64,000 nucleotides of DNA, taken from positions 21,724,413 through 21,788,412 of the forward strand of contig CM022673.1 of the NCBI GenBank assembly GCA_012295275.1. The letters are read 5' to 3'. Below the pieces are notes generated by a model. That model did no database searches. It worked only from the letters and a program-made list of their open reading frames with translations, and was not told the DNA's origin. The DNA comes from Chrysomallon squamiferum (Eukaryota; Mollusca; Gastropoda; Neomphalida; Peltospiridae). The position numbers and the translations under genes are program-made. Below, one piece after another: positions 1-23,709 of the stretch. Every line of letters begins with the position of its first letter. The first letter of the stretch is position 1.

Positions 1-233
1 TGTTTTTCTCTCTCTTTCTGTACGTCCGTCAATTTCTCACATTATATGTATTTATATTATACCTGTCTGTATCTCGTTCCAAACTCACTATGACTCATTA
101 TCGCTTTTATCTGTAACAAAGATCTATGCTTTTAAATTTCAAAACATATGCATTTATAAGTTCGCAATACTTTTCAACCAACAACAAAGAAAATATATAA
201 AACCGCATATACATTCATACATATACATATATA

Positions 234-356
<123 letters not shown>

Positions 357-495
357 AAACAGTAGGTTTGTGCACACACTCCGAAAGCGGCAGAATTAAA
401 AAGAAACAGGAATACTTTGTAAAGACTATTAAATTTACTGAGATTTACGGGTTATTCATATTACACATTTTAGTTAAAATAATATTTTATGAAAG

Positions 496-526
<31 letters not shown>

Positions 527-1260
527 TCAGGATCATATACAGTACACGCCTACGAACACAGTCTGGGCAAACTGCTATAGTCTGAAGCAGTCCAGTTAAC
601 CACAAGTATGCAAAGTCCAGTGTTCCAACTGACTGTCTCTCTGACTGTATGACTATTGGGCAAAAACCGTAGACACAGTGAGTATGTTGATTACAGTTCA
701 CAACTACATCTGTTTGTTATTTGTTCTCTGTTATATATATTTTTATACTCGACTGTTTCTGCTAATAAAACGCATCAGTAATCCATAAAATAATAAAACT
801 TGTTATAATTCTGGTAAATACTTTTTTATTTTATTTTTTATATTATATTAACAAAATGCGAACCAAGCATATTATTGATGATGGTTATGCATAACTCTGT
901 ATACAATTAGTCATTCTTCAAGTCATTTCCAGAGAAATCTGTAAGTATTGACAATCTGATTACGAATATTAAAATACAACTGTGATTTAATATTATTGTG
1001 CATTTAAAAACATTAACACTTACCTATTTGTAGACTTGTATTCCTGTTGTTCCGAAATTGTTTAGGACAATAAGTGTGATTTCTAAACGACTACAAGTCC
1101 TATTAAACCTGTCTTGGAAGAATGGCAGACATTTTAGAGATGAAACACAAGAGATGAAGTTGTGTTTTGTAGAGGTGGCACTGGTTATATATCTAAATTA
1201 TTTAATGCATCCTTTCGACTGAAGAGAATGAGAAAGAAAGAGAAAGAATGAGAGATACAG

Positions 1261-1390
<130 letters not shown>

Positions 1391-1699
1391 GACGACGACG
1401 ACGATTAGAGTAAAATTAGGATATCAAATGTCATTGGCAATGTAATGACAAAATAAAAATGTAGATTCAGTGACAATTATTTGGTTTTTCACACCAATAT
1501 GTTAACCTTTTCCTTAATTCACCATTTAATGCTATTAAATTCAGCAATGACACTCGGTACATTTTGTTTATAAAGTAATATTTTATATGAGCAATGCCAA
1601 TTATAGAAATTATCAAATGCCTACAGCTGATATATTTCAAACAAAATTTAAAACAAAACCAAAACAAACAAACCAAAAATATAATAAATAAATACAAAA

Positions 1700-1730
<31 letters not shown>

Positions 1731-1806
1731 CAAATTACACTAAAACAAACAAAATTTACTGTTAGATTCTGATTTGATTATTTTAGCTATCTCGCTGTGG
1801 GTATGT

Positions 1807-1807
1807 A

Positions 1808-1853
<46 letters not shown>

Positions 1854-1881
1854 TGTCTGTCTGTCTGTGTGTGTGTGTGTG
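1807..1881. repeat. (GT)n microsatellite with CTGT interruptions
   Basis: Alternating GT about 530-610 bp upstream of the HN-1 ATG, interrupted by a CTGT tetranucleotide run. Long alternating purine-pyrimidine DNA can adopt a Z form, but no function is shown here. Confidence 0.9.
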
Positions 1882-2300
1882 TAATTCATTTCCTAATAAT
1901 ATGCAGATACTTCCTGTTTGTATAAATTATATTTTCAGTTCATTTTATTGAGAAAGACAGAAGAGAGGGACAAACGGTTAAATATGTAATTATATATCTT
2001 AATACATACTTATTTGTTTTAAATTATTATTAGTTAATTAGTTAAATTTTCAAAGATATAGTTCTTTCTTTATTTTTAATAACATTAATAACTAGTTAAT
2101 ATACTTTTCATCATAATTTTTTTCTTGATAGTGTAAAAAAACCCCTCTGTTTTATTGTAACTATTGTTTTAATGATACATTGATATATAATTAATAATTA
2201 TATTACGCCTTTCCCTTTTTATTATTCATGTCGGTATTTTTGTGAATCTTTGTGGTATACACTTAGGCCGTCATTTAAATAAATTTCCCGACATTCATTA

Positions 2301-2308
2301 GTCACGTG
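2301..2308 (+). promoter_or_regulatory. E-box type site GTCACGTG upstream of HN-1
   Basis: The palindromic core CACGTG preceded by GT lies 107 bp upstream of the HN-1 start codon. The identical octamer occurs 55 bp upstream of the HN-2 start codon, on its own coding strand. Such boxes are bound by bHLH-Zip factors (USF, MYC, MITF types). Shared presence in both paralogues supports a regulatory role, but this is inference. Confidence 0.4.
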
Positions 2309-2414
2309 GTTTGCCTCCTACCATTTTTCTAGGAGAGCGTGATTATTTTTCTTATCAAGTTATTTGTAAAAATCTAATTTTTTTTAAAAATTTTAATAAA
2401 AGTCTTCGTTAGTT

Positions 2415-7476
<5,062 letters not shown>

Positions 7477-9819
7477 ATTTCCAAAACTGTTGGTTTTCCA
7501 GGTTAGTGCTAAGTGTCAGCTTGGCAGTAAATCACATAAATTCAGAAGACCAAAATAATCTACTGAAGATAATTAATAGTGATTTATTAGATAATTCAGT
7601 TCAAACATTAGAGTAAATAAACATTTTATAAGCTATGTGTAAGTGATAATGAATGTAGAATCTCAAATACACCATTGAAATGCTGCATTTGTAGCACTAA
7701 ATGAGGATATTAATTTTTGTTTTTACCATTGGCAACGTCTAGGTAGGCTCAGTGAGTGAACAAATCCAAGGAAGATTCGTTAAGCAGGCAGGCTACATTA
7801 GACAGCACAAACCAGGACCTTAATTTATGAAGCTTATTCTTAATAAGTCTTTTTATAGGCTAGGCCTAAACAAAACTTAAATTAATGCTGGTATCACCAG
7901 TATAGACAGTCCCCATGTGGATTTCTAGTGCAGACAAAGTTCTCATAAACAGTGTATGTGCTAAGTTTCAGCAAGCGGTTTATGATAATAATCTGCCAGG
8001 TGGATCAGGACCCATTAGTGAAAAAAGTTTTTAACACTAGCTAGTTCATAGCTAGACTAACAATAGCCTTTTTAGACCATGGTGATAATCTTGGCCAGTT
8101 TATCATGGAAAGGGTAGTTCTACTTACAAACCTGTCTGGAAAATCAGCTGTTTATAATATGGTATTAAAAGTATTTTGGACAGAAAATCATCAGTCATCA
8201 GTAATGAGTATTGTCAGTCTTGTGTGAACATTAAGAAATTCATCTTATCGCTGTGTTTCAACCATTTCCACTGTGTCTCCTCATGAAAATAAAACGTGTC
8301 AAAAATATAGTCTGCTAGTGGGTTTTTTAAAATGTAGAGAGAAATTATTTACATGTGCTGTGAATGTATGCATGGATGGTTAGTTAAATACTTTTTGTTG
8401 CCATATTTAAATTTATTGCAGTTCACTGAACATCTTTAGAATGTTCTTAAAAACAGGAAATTTTAGAACTCACAAAAAGATTAATAATTCTATGTCCTTA
8501 AATTTACAGTCAGTATAAAGTATCAGTTTCTGTTAAATGAACATTTTTATTATGTAATGAAAAATGTGGCGTTAGAAACATTAAGAATTTTTTTTTGTGT
8601 TGTTGGATGTTATATTGCCACAATATTTGTAGTATATAACAGATGTTTGATTTGAAGTTTTATGTGTTTTAATTTCAGCTGTTAAACATGGTTTAAGGTT
8701 GACATGTAAAATATTTTGTAATTTGCTGTTAAAAAGTTAAAACCTATTAAATACTCTTTTGAGTAAAATTAAAAATTCTAAGTAAGTTAAATGTCTCTTG
8801 TTCTGAAGTTTTTTTCTTTCTAAAGTAAAAAAAAAAATTGCAATAGGTTTTTAGTAAGATTGAAAGGAAAAACAGAAATAGCTTTTTTATTAGTAAAATT
8901 ATTTCTAGAGTATCTTGTATGTTTTTTCTTTTTCTTTTTTAAATTGATACTTAAAACATTTAGTTTTGAAGAGAGAACATAGTAAACTGCCTTGAACATA
9001 TTTTGTTAAAATGGGTGCTACTCTAATCCATTTGTAAGTGATGCGGGTTGAAGAAGCTGCAAGTCACTATTATAAAAATGTACGTTGTCATGGTTTTTTG
9101 AGGAGTAATATCCTAACATAATCATAAGACTTTAATTTTTCTAAATGTATACTATAAAGTGGCTACTATATGTATTGTACTGAAGTAAGTATAAGATTTG
9201 GGTTTATTCAAAACGTGCTGTGAATTTTCTATGTAATTTCTATGTGCAGACCAATATCTATAAATACAAGCTTGGGTATTTTAAAGACATGAATTGTATG
9301 ATAGAGCAGAATATATTGTACGTGATGACCTTGCAGCACTATTGCATTTAAGCAGCATTAAAGGCTATGTAGATAACAAGACGTCAGCAGTAGGAAGTCC
9401 TAGATAGTGTCCAGGATATTGTAGGCTATTACCATCATAGTGCTTAAGATAAGAGGTAAGATAGGATTTTTATTAAGAGTAATTTGTCCTGATCTGGGCC
9501 TTGCATTTTACTTACACTAAATTTAGCCTATTTACTTTTATCTGTTTATGGAAGATAGGAATAGAAAACTTGGGTGTTACGTCTAGGAATAGAGATGAAG
9601 ATTCTGATAATGAAAAATGCAAGGCCCAAGTTAACTTGTAGATTTTTTTTTTTTTTTTTCTTATTTTTTTTTCCATAATGTATGATAAAACTATTTGGAG
9701 ATGATATTTCCTAGAGTTACTGTAGGTTTTTAAAAAAATTATTGTTAGCTGAGTAAGTTTAAATTAAATTTTTTTTTTCCCTCTGTTAATCATGAAGTTT
9801 TAACTCACTGCTTTTCTTC

Positions 9820-9825
9820 AATAAA
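9820..9825 (+). terminator. Candidate distal poly(A) signal of HN-1
   Basis: AATAAA followed within 30 nt by a T/G-rich stretch, as at cleavage sites. It lies about 2.3 kb after the stop. A proximal ATTAAA at 8746 is an alternative. Confidence 0.4.
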
Positions 9826-9849
9826 TGCTTTTCTTTGAATGGCTTTGTT

Positions 9850-10023
9850 CAGATTATGGATACTAGAGAAAAGTTTTTATTTTATATTCATAGGAATCAG
9901 TTAACAGTTGCTTGAAGAGTGAATTCTTGATGAGATGAAAGAGCAACAAATGCTGTAATAGCAGAGGTTTGTTAACTTTTGTTGTTGGTCTTATATAAGC
10001 AATACAAATTTCCATTTCCATAC

Positions 10024-10059
<36 letters not shown>

Positions 10060-13000
10060 AACAAAGTTAAAAATGTTGTCGGTAAGCAAGATAAAAAAAA
10101 CAATGATCAATATATTTTTAATCCATACTGCAACATTGACATTCTGTTGGTAACAATCACCAAGACAATCTTTATTTGAAGTGACTTAAGGCTTTTTAAT
10201 TTTTTGTCACTAATGTTATCAGTGTGCAGCCTAACATTTAGATTTTGATTTTGATTTTTTTTTTTAATATTTGACAGCACTTTTTATCATTTTTTTGTTT
10301 TCTTATACATACATACATGCATTCATCCATCCATCCATCCATACAACCAACCCATTCTCAAAAGGTGAACCTTGATTCATGACGCACAGGCACTATTTTG
10401 AAAATTATTTTTAAGTAGAAATACTAATTTTAATGGAAAGTCTTAACATTATTTTAAAAAATTTTGCTGATGGTGTGTTTTGTTAAACACGCATTAATGT
10501 ATTCAGATAGGCTAGTTCAAATATCTGAAAAAAATAAGTAATAAATAATCTTTTATTGTTGATTTAGAAGAAAAATGGCATGTGATCAATAACATAAGTC
10601 AGGGTCTTTTTGGTTTTATGTTAAGTATACTTTGAAAGGAATTACAAAACCAAGTTTTTACATTGAACAAATACTGTTTATATAAATGTTACTTGAAAAA
10701 GACTACCAGCTTTCATGTTAATTCTCTGCAGTACATAAACTTGGCTAATCCTTGGAGCCTGCTCTAGAAGGGTATTGCAGATACTAATTGGAGGCAATAC
10801 AATGTATATAATCATGACTAAAGGCAACCAAAGGCACAGGTGTGATATATCTGTCATTTGAAGCAGGCATAAAATAATTTTCTTAGCTTTGTACTTGCTG
10901 TGATTTGACTGGAAACAAGTTACCTGACCATTGTTGAAATTTTCTCTGATGGAGCTAATCAAAAATCTGTTTTAAAATTGATCAGTTTATGATTTTATGA
11001 TAATAAAAGAAAGTGATTAGTTTTTTATTCTGCACTGTATCAAAACCTCTGAATTCACCGTACTGTTATGTAGTATAGTTTGTTATGTTTACAATTCATA
11101 ATTCACTGTTTACACAAGAATTTTGAAAGCAAAACATTAACCTGTCTTAGAACAGAAGATAGTTATCAGCAAAACACAATGTTTCTTCGTTTATTTCAGA
11201 ATGTATTCATATTATATACAGTAATATATAACATGTAATATAGCAGTGTTACAATTACAGACTTTCTGCTATCTTGGCTTTTCTGATAATCACTGATGTC
11301 ATTCTCGAGTAGCAGTGAATGGGGAAAGGACCCTCAGACAATGGCCTGCTGACAACATATAAATAGATTTCTGAGTATAAATTTTTTGATGATGTTCTGC
11401 ACATTTCTATGCATCCTCAATTTTGAAAATTTAATTTCTATTAAACACAAGCATTTCCAATATTCTTGCAAAAAAATAAAAAAGTTAGACTTACAAAATC
11501 ATCTAAGTTGGCTTAGCAGGTGAGCAAATTTTTTTTAAAAAACACACATTTTTTCAATAGAACATTTATTTAACTTTATTTCTGCCAAATTTCATGGAGA
11601 TCTATAATTGCAATGTTGAAGACAATTTTTTGTTATGGTAATGGTTGTTGCTGTTTGATGAATGATGACACAAAAACCAAATGCTGCCTTCTGATTGGCT
11701 GAGAGTTTGCTTACCTTGTTTATAAACTACATGAATACTTTTGTTTATACTCAAATTTTTTTCACTTTTTGTTGTTTCTTTTTGCTTCAGCTAAATAAAA
11801 AATTGTTTAAACTTCTGTTTTATACATTTTTAAGGAGATACAGGCATTTTTGTCAGAGTTTTACTATCAGTATTTGGCCAGTTGACATAATAAACAAATA
11901 GGCAAAAGAGTGGTACTTTTCCAGCAATTGAAACTGCCATAACTCCTTCAGTTTACAAGATGTTTAAAAAAAAGTTTGGGATCATTTTGTTTGTTTCTTT
12001 GGGCTCTATCCACTGAAACAATGGTATCTTAGTCTACTTTCACATGTAGAGGCGTTCTGTGCCAAAGACTGCACAACATAGTATTGCCATTGTTTTTAAA
12101 AACAAAGGCAAAAAAAAAAAAAAAAAAAAAAAATTCTCCCTTTATTTTCATGGCAAGAACTACCAGTGTGTTACCAATCTATAAATCTGTTTTGTTTTGG
12201 ATAACATTTAATAGTAGAGAAGCATTTTAAAACATGTTCAATGTTGTTTCTTGTGTCATATTTTCACCTGAATTTTCTACACCGTTCAGTTCATTTGCTC
12301 AAATAAATCATGTTTTTAGAAGTTACACCTTGTTACATGCAAATTTTTACTAAGGTTCAATGCAACAAACAAAAACAAAAAATTGATGTAAAGTGTATGT
12401 ACATGATTCTATGCACGTGTGTGTGTGTGCATACACTCACAAATCAATAGAATAATTACAGGCTAGAAGTACAAATTAAATTTTTGAGAAAAATATTCAT
12501 GAATTGAGTTATTTTCTTTCAGAAACTGCATTCACAGCACAAAACAACCAGGGTAAGGCAGGACCAAGGTGAATTTTGAATCGAGGAAACTGATAAGGGA
12601 GGATGTGAACTGTGTACAAACGATGATCTAAAACTTGAATTCCAGACATAAAAAATGTATTGACTTTTGCAGTGTCTTTGTTTTGTTTTTAAAACATAAT
12701 AATCTAAACAACCAGGATTTAATGCAACATTATACTGATGGCAAAGTAATTGTGAAAGATTTCTTACTTTTTTCATACCAGCAATTGTTCCGAGTAAGAC
12801 AAATAACTAATGAACTAGAATAATAAAAATATTTATTATGGTTCATTTATTAAAAGATCAAGTGCAATATAAAACTCATCTTAAAACTGTAGGCATATTG
12901 TGAAATATTGTTCCATGACAATACAAAAGACTAAGTATTTTGTCATCCAATCAATTTCTGGTAACCATTATTTTTATATTTGTTTTTATAAAATTCCTCA

Positions 13001-13630
13001 ATTCACTGTAATCCTCAAAACAATTTAAAAATATTTTTGAGGTACTCTATCAGAAATTGGTCACAAGAAACAAACTATTTGGAGTTCTACAAAATAAAAA
13101 TTGGTCATTTGCACTGTCATAGTTGTTATATGAGAACCAGAATCAAGTCTTGCCACACAAATTTGAATGAAAATGAAAAGGGGAGGTATCAAGATGCCAA
13201 TGTCTTTTCACAAATGTTGGTCCCCCAGCACCAGATGTCTACAGTTGTTTTCTTTTGAGAAATGCTGAAATTTGTCCACAGAGAAACATCCTCTTTTCTG
13301 ATGAGTGATGAGCAGCCTATTCTCAAGAATTCCTTGTTGTTTGTCTTCACTGATATGTACATTATTCATTTTTAGTATCACAATTTTTTTTAAGGTCTTC
13401 TCAACTTCTGTGGTTGTCTCAAACTGCATAGAGAATTTAAAGGTTTTTTTTTTCTTTCTTTTTTTTTAAATTTAAAAACATTTTTTCTGCAATCAACGTA
13501 AGTCAGTTTAATGATGAGCTCCCTACTGCAATGCTTTGTGTGATGGTCTGATCCTACCAAAATAAAATTATTCATTGTTCCAGTAATAATTTAAGAAAAT
13601 AGGAGAAAATAAATCCTTGGATGAAATATT
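9850..13630. other. Intergenic region between convergent hnRNP genes
   Basis: I see no supported coding exon on either strand. The DNA is AT-rich and non-repetitive apart from (CA)n at 10025-10056, an ATCC tetranucleotide run near 10320-10342 and a 24-bp poly(A) at about 12111-12133. Parts may be 3'UTR of HN-1 (from the left) or HN-2 (from the right). Confidence 0.6.
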
Positions 13631-13734
13631 AATACTGAAAAAAATGGTTTAGTTTTCTAATGCTTTAAAAAATTGTTCACTAGCATGTGCAAACAAATAC
13701 AACAAAAAACAAAGTAAAAATGTATACAACAGCT

Positions 13735-13740
13735 TTTATT
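13735..13740 (-). terminator. Candidate poly(A) signal of HN-2
   Basis: AATAAA on the minus strand about 140 nt after the HN-2 stop codon. If the candidate 3'UTR intron (13860 down to 13635) is spliced out, this signal is removed and a more distal one must be used. Confidence 0.4.
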
Positions 13741-13878
13741 GTTTAAGATGTAATCTGCAAGTGTGTAAAATAATTTTAATCCATTTGTCTACAAACATAA
13801 GTAATAAGCCTAAAATGCAACTTGACAAAAATGTTTTCCTATGTTATATATGCTACTCACCACAGAAAATAAACCAAA

Positions 13879-19738
<5,860 letters not shown>

Positions 19739-19792
19739 TTTATATGATCTTTTGTATAAACGCAACTGCAATACAAATTATGCCAACGACAA

Positions 19793-19800
19793 CACGTGAC
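19793..19800 (-). promoter_or_regulatory. E-box type site GTCACGTG upstream of HN-2
   Basis: On the minus strand the octamer GTCACGTG ends 55 bp upstream of the HN-2 ATG. It is identical to the site 107 bp upstream of HN-1. Confidence 0.4.
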
Positions 19801-19809
19801 TGTTTTATA

Positions 19810-21565
19810 TTTAGTTTTATCTTCCTCCATATTGCTGGAGATTCGCAAAAAAGCAAAAACAAGAAGAATTCGATTATACATGTCCACTGACATACAGCTG
19901 ATATTATGTGTTTCCATATATACCACCTTCGCGCTGTTTCTGTCTATTCATTCTGAACATTATATTGGAGTAAAAAACCCGCACGTACAACAACAACAAA
20001 AAACCCAACAACAAAACAACAACAACCCCCCAAAACAACAACGCCAAAACCCCAAACAAAACAAACAAAACAAAGCAAAACAACAACAACAAGAAAAAAT
20101 GGAAAGAAAAAACCAACACAAAAACAAGAATAACAACAGTCAATAAAACACCAAAACAATCAAGCATATATCTCAACTGACTTGATTTTATGTCATTGTC
20201 ATTCAACTTGATTACATCATTTCCATTCAATAAAGCTACATCAGCTAAATACACAAGTGTATCGATGTAGTGCTGCTATATTTATTTTGTATGTTATTAT
20301 ATAAAATGAAGGTAAAAGAGACATATTTCCAAGTCGCTAAATCATCTAAAACGAACATAGACATATAGCACACAAGAAATACTATGAAAAGAAAACTGAA
20401 TTAAACATATATTTATGATTAATTAGATAATAAAGGAAATTTATTTCAGTAACAGAAGGGGACATGTATCTTGAATAATGGACGTAAGATCAGTAAATAC
20501 TTACTTTTTTCTGATTTCAAATTTGATGTCAAAGACTAAGAATCGGTATAAAAGCTGGTAAAAAAAAGAAGAGTTTTTCCTCATCGTATAGTACATATAA
20601 TACATTTGTGTTTAAAGGTAATTGAAAATAAATGGCAAGATGTGATCTTGCGCAGAGTATATATATAAGGTTATTTTATTTCATACAAATCATTTCAAAA
20701 TATATTTAGTTAAAGGGGTAAAAGTTATGAATTACAATTAATTTGTTCCTACGCACTAACATTTGTACCCCCCTTGAATGGATAAACTTATTGGTTCCTA
20801 ATGCTTTAAGTTAAAGAATTAGAGTGACATGTTCATACTTGGATAACAGTTCATTTTTTAAAACTCAGTTTCCTCAGTATTTTGATAAATAAGCTGCAGA
20901 AGGGCAAGGGCAGATTGTTGAGTCTTTAGTAACTTTCCTCCTTTACATCACTGATTTTCCTGTTAAATGATAAATAAGGATAATGCATATTTATTATAAA
21001 AATATACTTTTATTACAGTGTGAAAATATAGACGATAATTTAGAGAAAACCTTTATCAGTAAAGAGCATATAAAGTTTGAATGTTGCCTAGCTGTGATCT
21101 CATAATAAGCATGCAAGAATTTTACAGTTGCACTGAAAAACTGATTTTCAGATGCTATAAGGTAAAAGACATAAAGACAATTTTCAAAATTGCCCTTTTA
21201 AGGCTGCTTTGCTTCTTTCAAGTTCCATAACAGTAAACATATTACATGAAGGTTGTTTACCATCCAGCTGAACTATGATATCAGGTAACCTAATTATATA
21301 ATACATTTGGCATTTGCTTTCTACTTAAAACTTTCATGATCTCATTTCCTCTAAGTCTTTGTGTTTTATAAACTTAATGATAGGACAGTATTGAAGTGAT
21401 CCCTTTTTGTGTGGTGTATCCTTTTGGTTCTGAAAGATCATGTCCAGCTGTACTGAAGTTGAATGTTAACATACTGAAATCAAAGATTTTTCAAATTTGT
21501 ATCCAACTTAGAGCTGTTCGACGCTGAAATGTATCGTTTTCTCTGTGAAAGTCCTCATCTTTGGG
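19810..21565. other. Intergenic DNA left of the LINE remnant
   Basis: No gene is supported. A low-complexity A/C stretch (CAACAA and AACC types, about 19985-20150) creates long spurious frames rich in Gln/Asn on the plus strand and Val/Leu on the minus strand. The rest is ordinary AT-rich sequence. Confidence 0.6.
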
Positions 21566-21569
21566 AAAC

Positions 21570-23075
21570 TTGTTTAGATTTCATTCTTCCTTCGTTTAGT
21601 GACTAGACGCCAAGACCAGCAGTGCCTGTGAATGATACAGTTCTCTGCAGAACACTTCTCGTAGAAAATACAGCTTGTTGTATTTCTCCAGTAGTCTCTC
21701 AGTAGGTTTATGCAGTTTTGGATGACATCTTCAGTCGTCTGTTCTGCTTCTGCACAAGAAAGCACAGAAGAAGATACCTGTCGGATCTTTTTATGCATTT
21801 GCTGGTTGAACCTATTGTGTCCATTCCTAAATCGGAAAATGATGATTTATTTGTTCAGGCGATAGTCATTGGTTTGTTTGGCAGATCAATAGAGATATTT
21901 AATATGGGATTTCATCTCTTTAAATGTCACTCAGTTATTCTCCTGTTCATTACCTGCACCTAGTTTTACCAATCTGTCTTCATTCACATTTCCATGTATG
22001 CCACAGTAATCTGGGATCCGTTGTAACGTTGGATGTAGGGCTTCTGAAAATCTGTCTGGCTTGAGTCTGATGCAGGAATAGTCGTTAATTATGTAGTTCA
22101 TTAGGTGTTGTGGGCAAGCCTTGAACTTAGTGGCTTGTAAAGCGGCGTTTGTTGACGGTCACAATACCAGCTAGCTGTTCCATTTTCTCAATAGAGATTG
22201 ACCTCATTGCTCCAGAGTTTGGTTTTGAACTCTGTCTAATTTTTGTTGATGTGACTTTGCACCTGTTGATGACCATGCACTGGATCCATTGTCAAGATGT
22301 CGTCTTATCGCTCCTTAATAGACATTTTTCAGCAGGTTATGATCTGAACTCCACTTGGTGCCAGCTAATGTTCTCTTTACTGGAAGTTTTTTTTTTCGAT
22401 CTTTGGCTCAGGCTCCTCCGTTTGCAGTTTCCAGGTCTCTCTGTTGTCAAACGAGGTATGTCTGTTGGTTCTGATACTGCAGAGGGGTTTTAGGTTACCA
22501 GCTTCCTGCTTTGTGGAGAGTGAGAAGAGAGTGGCAGCTGATTTGTCTTTGTTGATTATCATGCACCAGTCTCGATATATTGATGTAGATGCATACCCTA
22601 AGTGCACCAGAAAACTAGGTCATCTGCACATAGTGCTGCATGTATCGCTTTGGGCAGTTGTGTGAAGATTATGAAAAGAGTAGGAGACAGTACTCCTCCC
22701 TGAGCTACTGCATGGCGCAAATGTATTTTCTTGCTGCGCTGGCCATCTGCCATTCAGATTAATGAAATTAAGGTTTCTATCTCCTCTTTGAGAGAATTCT
22801 TTGTCATTTGGAAAATATAAATGTACAATGTGAAGCTGAGACATTTTTGTTTTGATCTTGGCCTCAATGAATTCAGCTGTCTGTACAAATCTGTTAATTT
22901 CAATGGCACTGAGTGACTAGCCCAGCGTGAAGCGTATCGATTCTTTCAGATGGGATTCGTGGAGAGTTTCATGCATGAAGTGTTGATGCTTTGTCTTGTT
23001 GTTTGAAACTCCCTCAGCATTCCAGTAATTGTCTTATCAGTAGCTTTTCTTCCTCGTCTCGAAGAGATAGTCGGG
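21570..23075 (-). mobile_element. Decayed jockey-type LINE (reverse transcriptase fragment)
   Basis: Minus-strand translation, across frames, gives in order: an NWNAEGVSNNKT segment (about 23030, start of the endonuclease domain), QGGVLSPTLFIIF then CADDLVFW (about 22710-22610, the reverse transcriptase core with YADD changed to CADD), FSLSTKQEAGN (about 22520), SSAWSSTGAKSHQQKLDRVQ (about 22250), and a C-terminal QTTEDVIQNC segment (about 21730). Stops and frameshifts break every part. Endonuclease start and RT core are only about 0.35 kb apart, so more than 1 kb has been deleted. The motif style matches jockey-clade elements of molluscs and arthropods. Confidence 0.8.
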
Positions 23076-23709
23076 AAGAGCTTCAAGCAGCTGAAAATGA
23101 GCTATTTTGAGGTAAAAAGCCTGGCCCTGCTCATGCCTGGTGAGTCATCATAGGGTCAGTACCGATCACGTCATTATTGTCCCGAAATATAGTTGTAACA
23201 GCTGTTGATGTATAGTACTGTGGTCTATTAGAGAGTGCCGTGCGGTCCAACATTTCTGTTTTCAGCACTCGAGGTTTCTGTTAGGATTACATCACCCTTA
23301 GTCCATATCTCTCTAGTCTCTACCCATTTGTCAGGCCAGCATTGATGATTGAGATACATAAGCCCCCTGACCACGTCAAGGAATGGACTATGAATGGCTT
23401 ATTCAGATGAAGCTGTGGATTCTTTCCTGTCTCTGGTGATGCCATAGGTTTCTGTTTCTTATTGTTATGAATATTTGGTCATTATCAGGAAAACTGATAA
23501 TGAAGGTAATGTGACCAGATGTGAAGCAAAATTTTAAAGAAACTGAAGATTACCAAATGGAAATGTGCACGTTGTGAACGCCTGGATAATTTATAGCAAA
23601 TATTCGAAACAGTGTTCTACGCATCGAGGAAGCCTTTTCAATAAGATTAACACTACAAGTAGACACTGTTACCACACACACAGACACACCAACATAAAAA
23701 AAACACAAG

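Noticed and set aside
19796-20254. Overlapping 116-codon frames on both strands
   Set aside because: They come from a low-complexity CAA/AAC-rich stretch (Gln/Asn on plus, Val/Leu on minus) with no domain.
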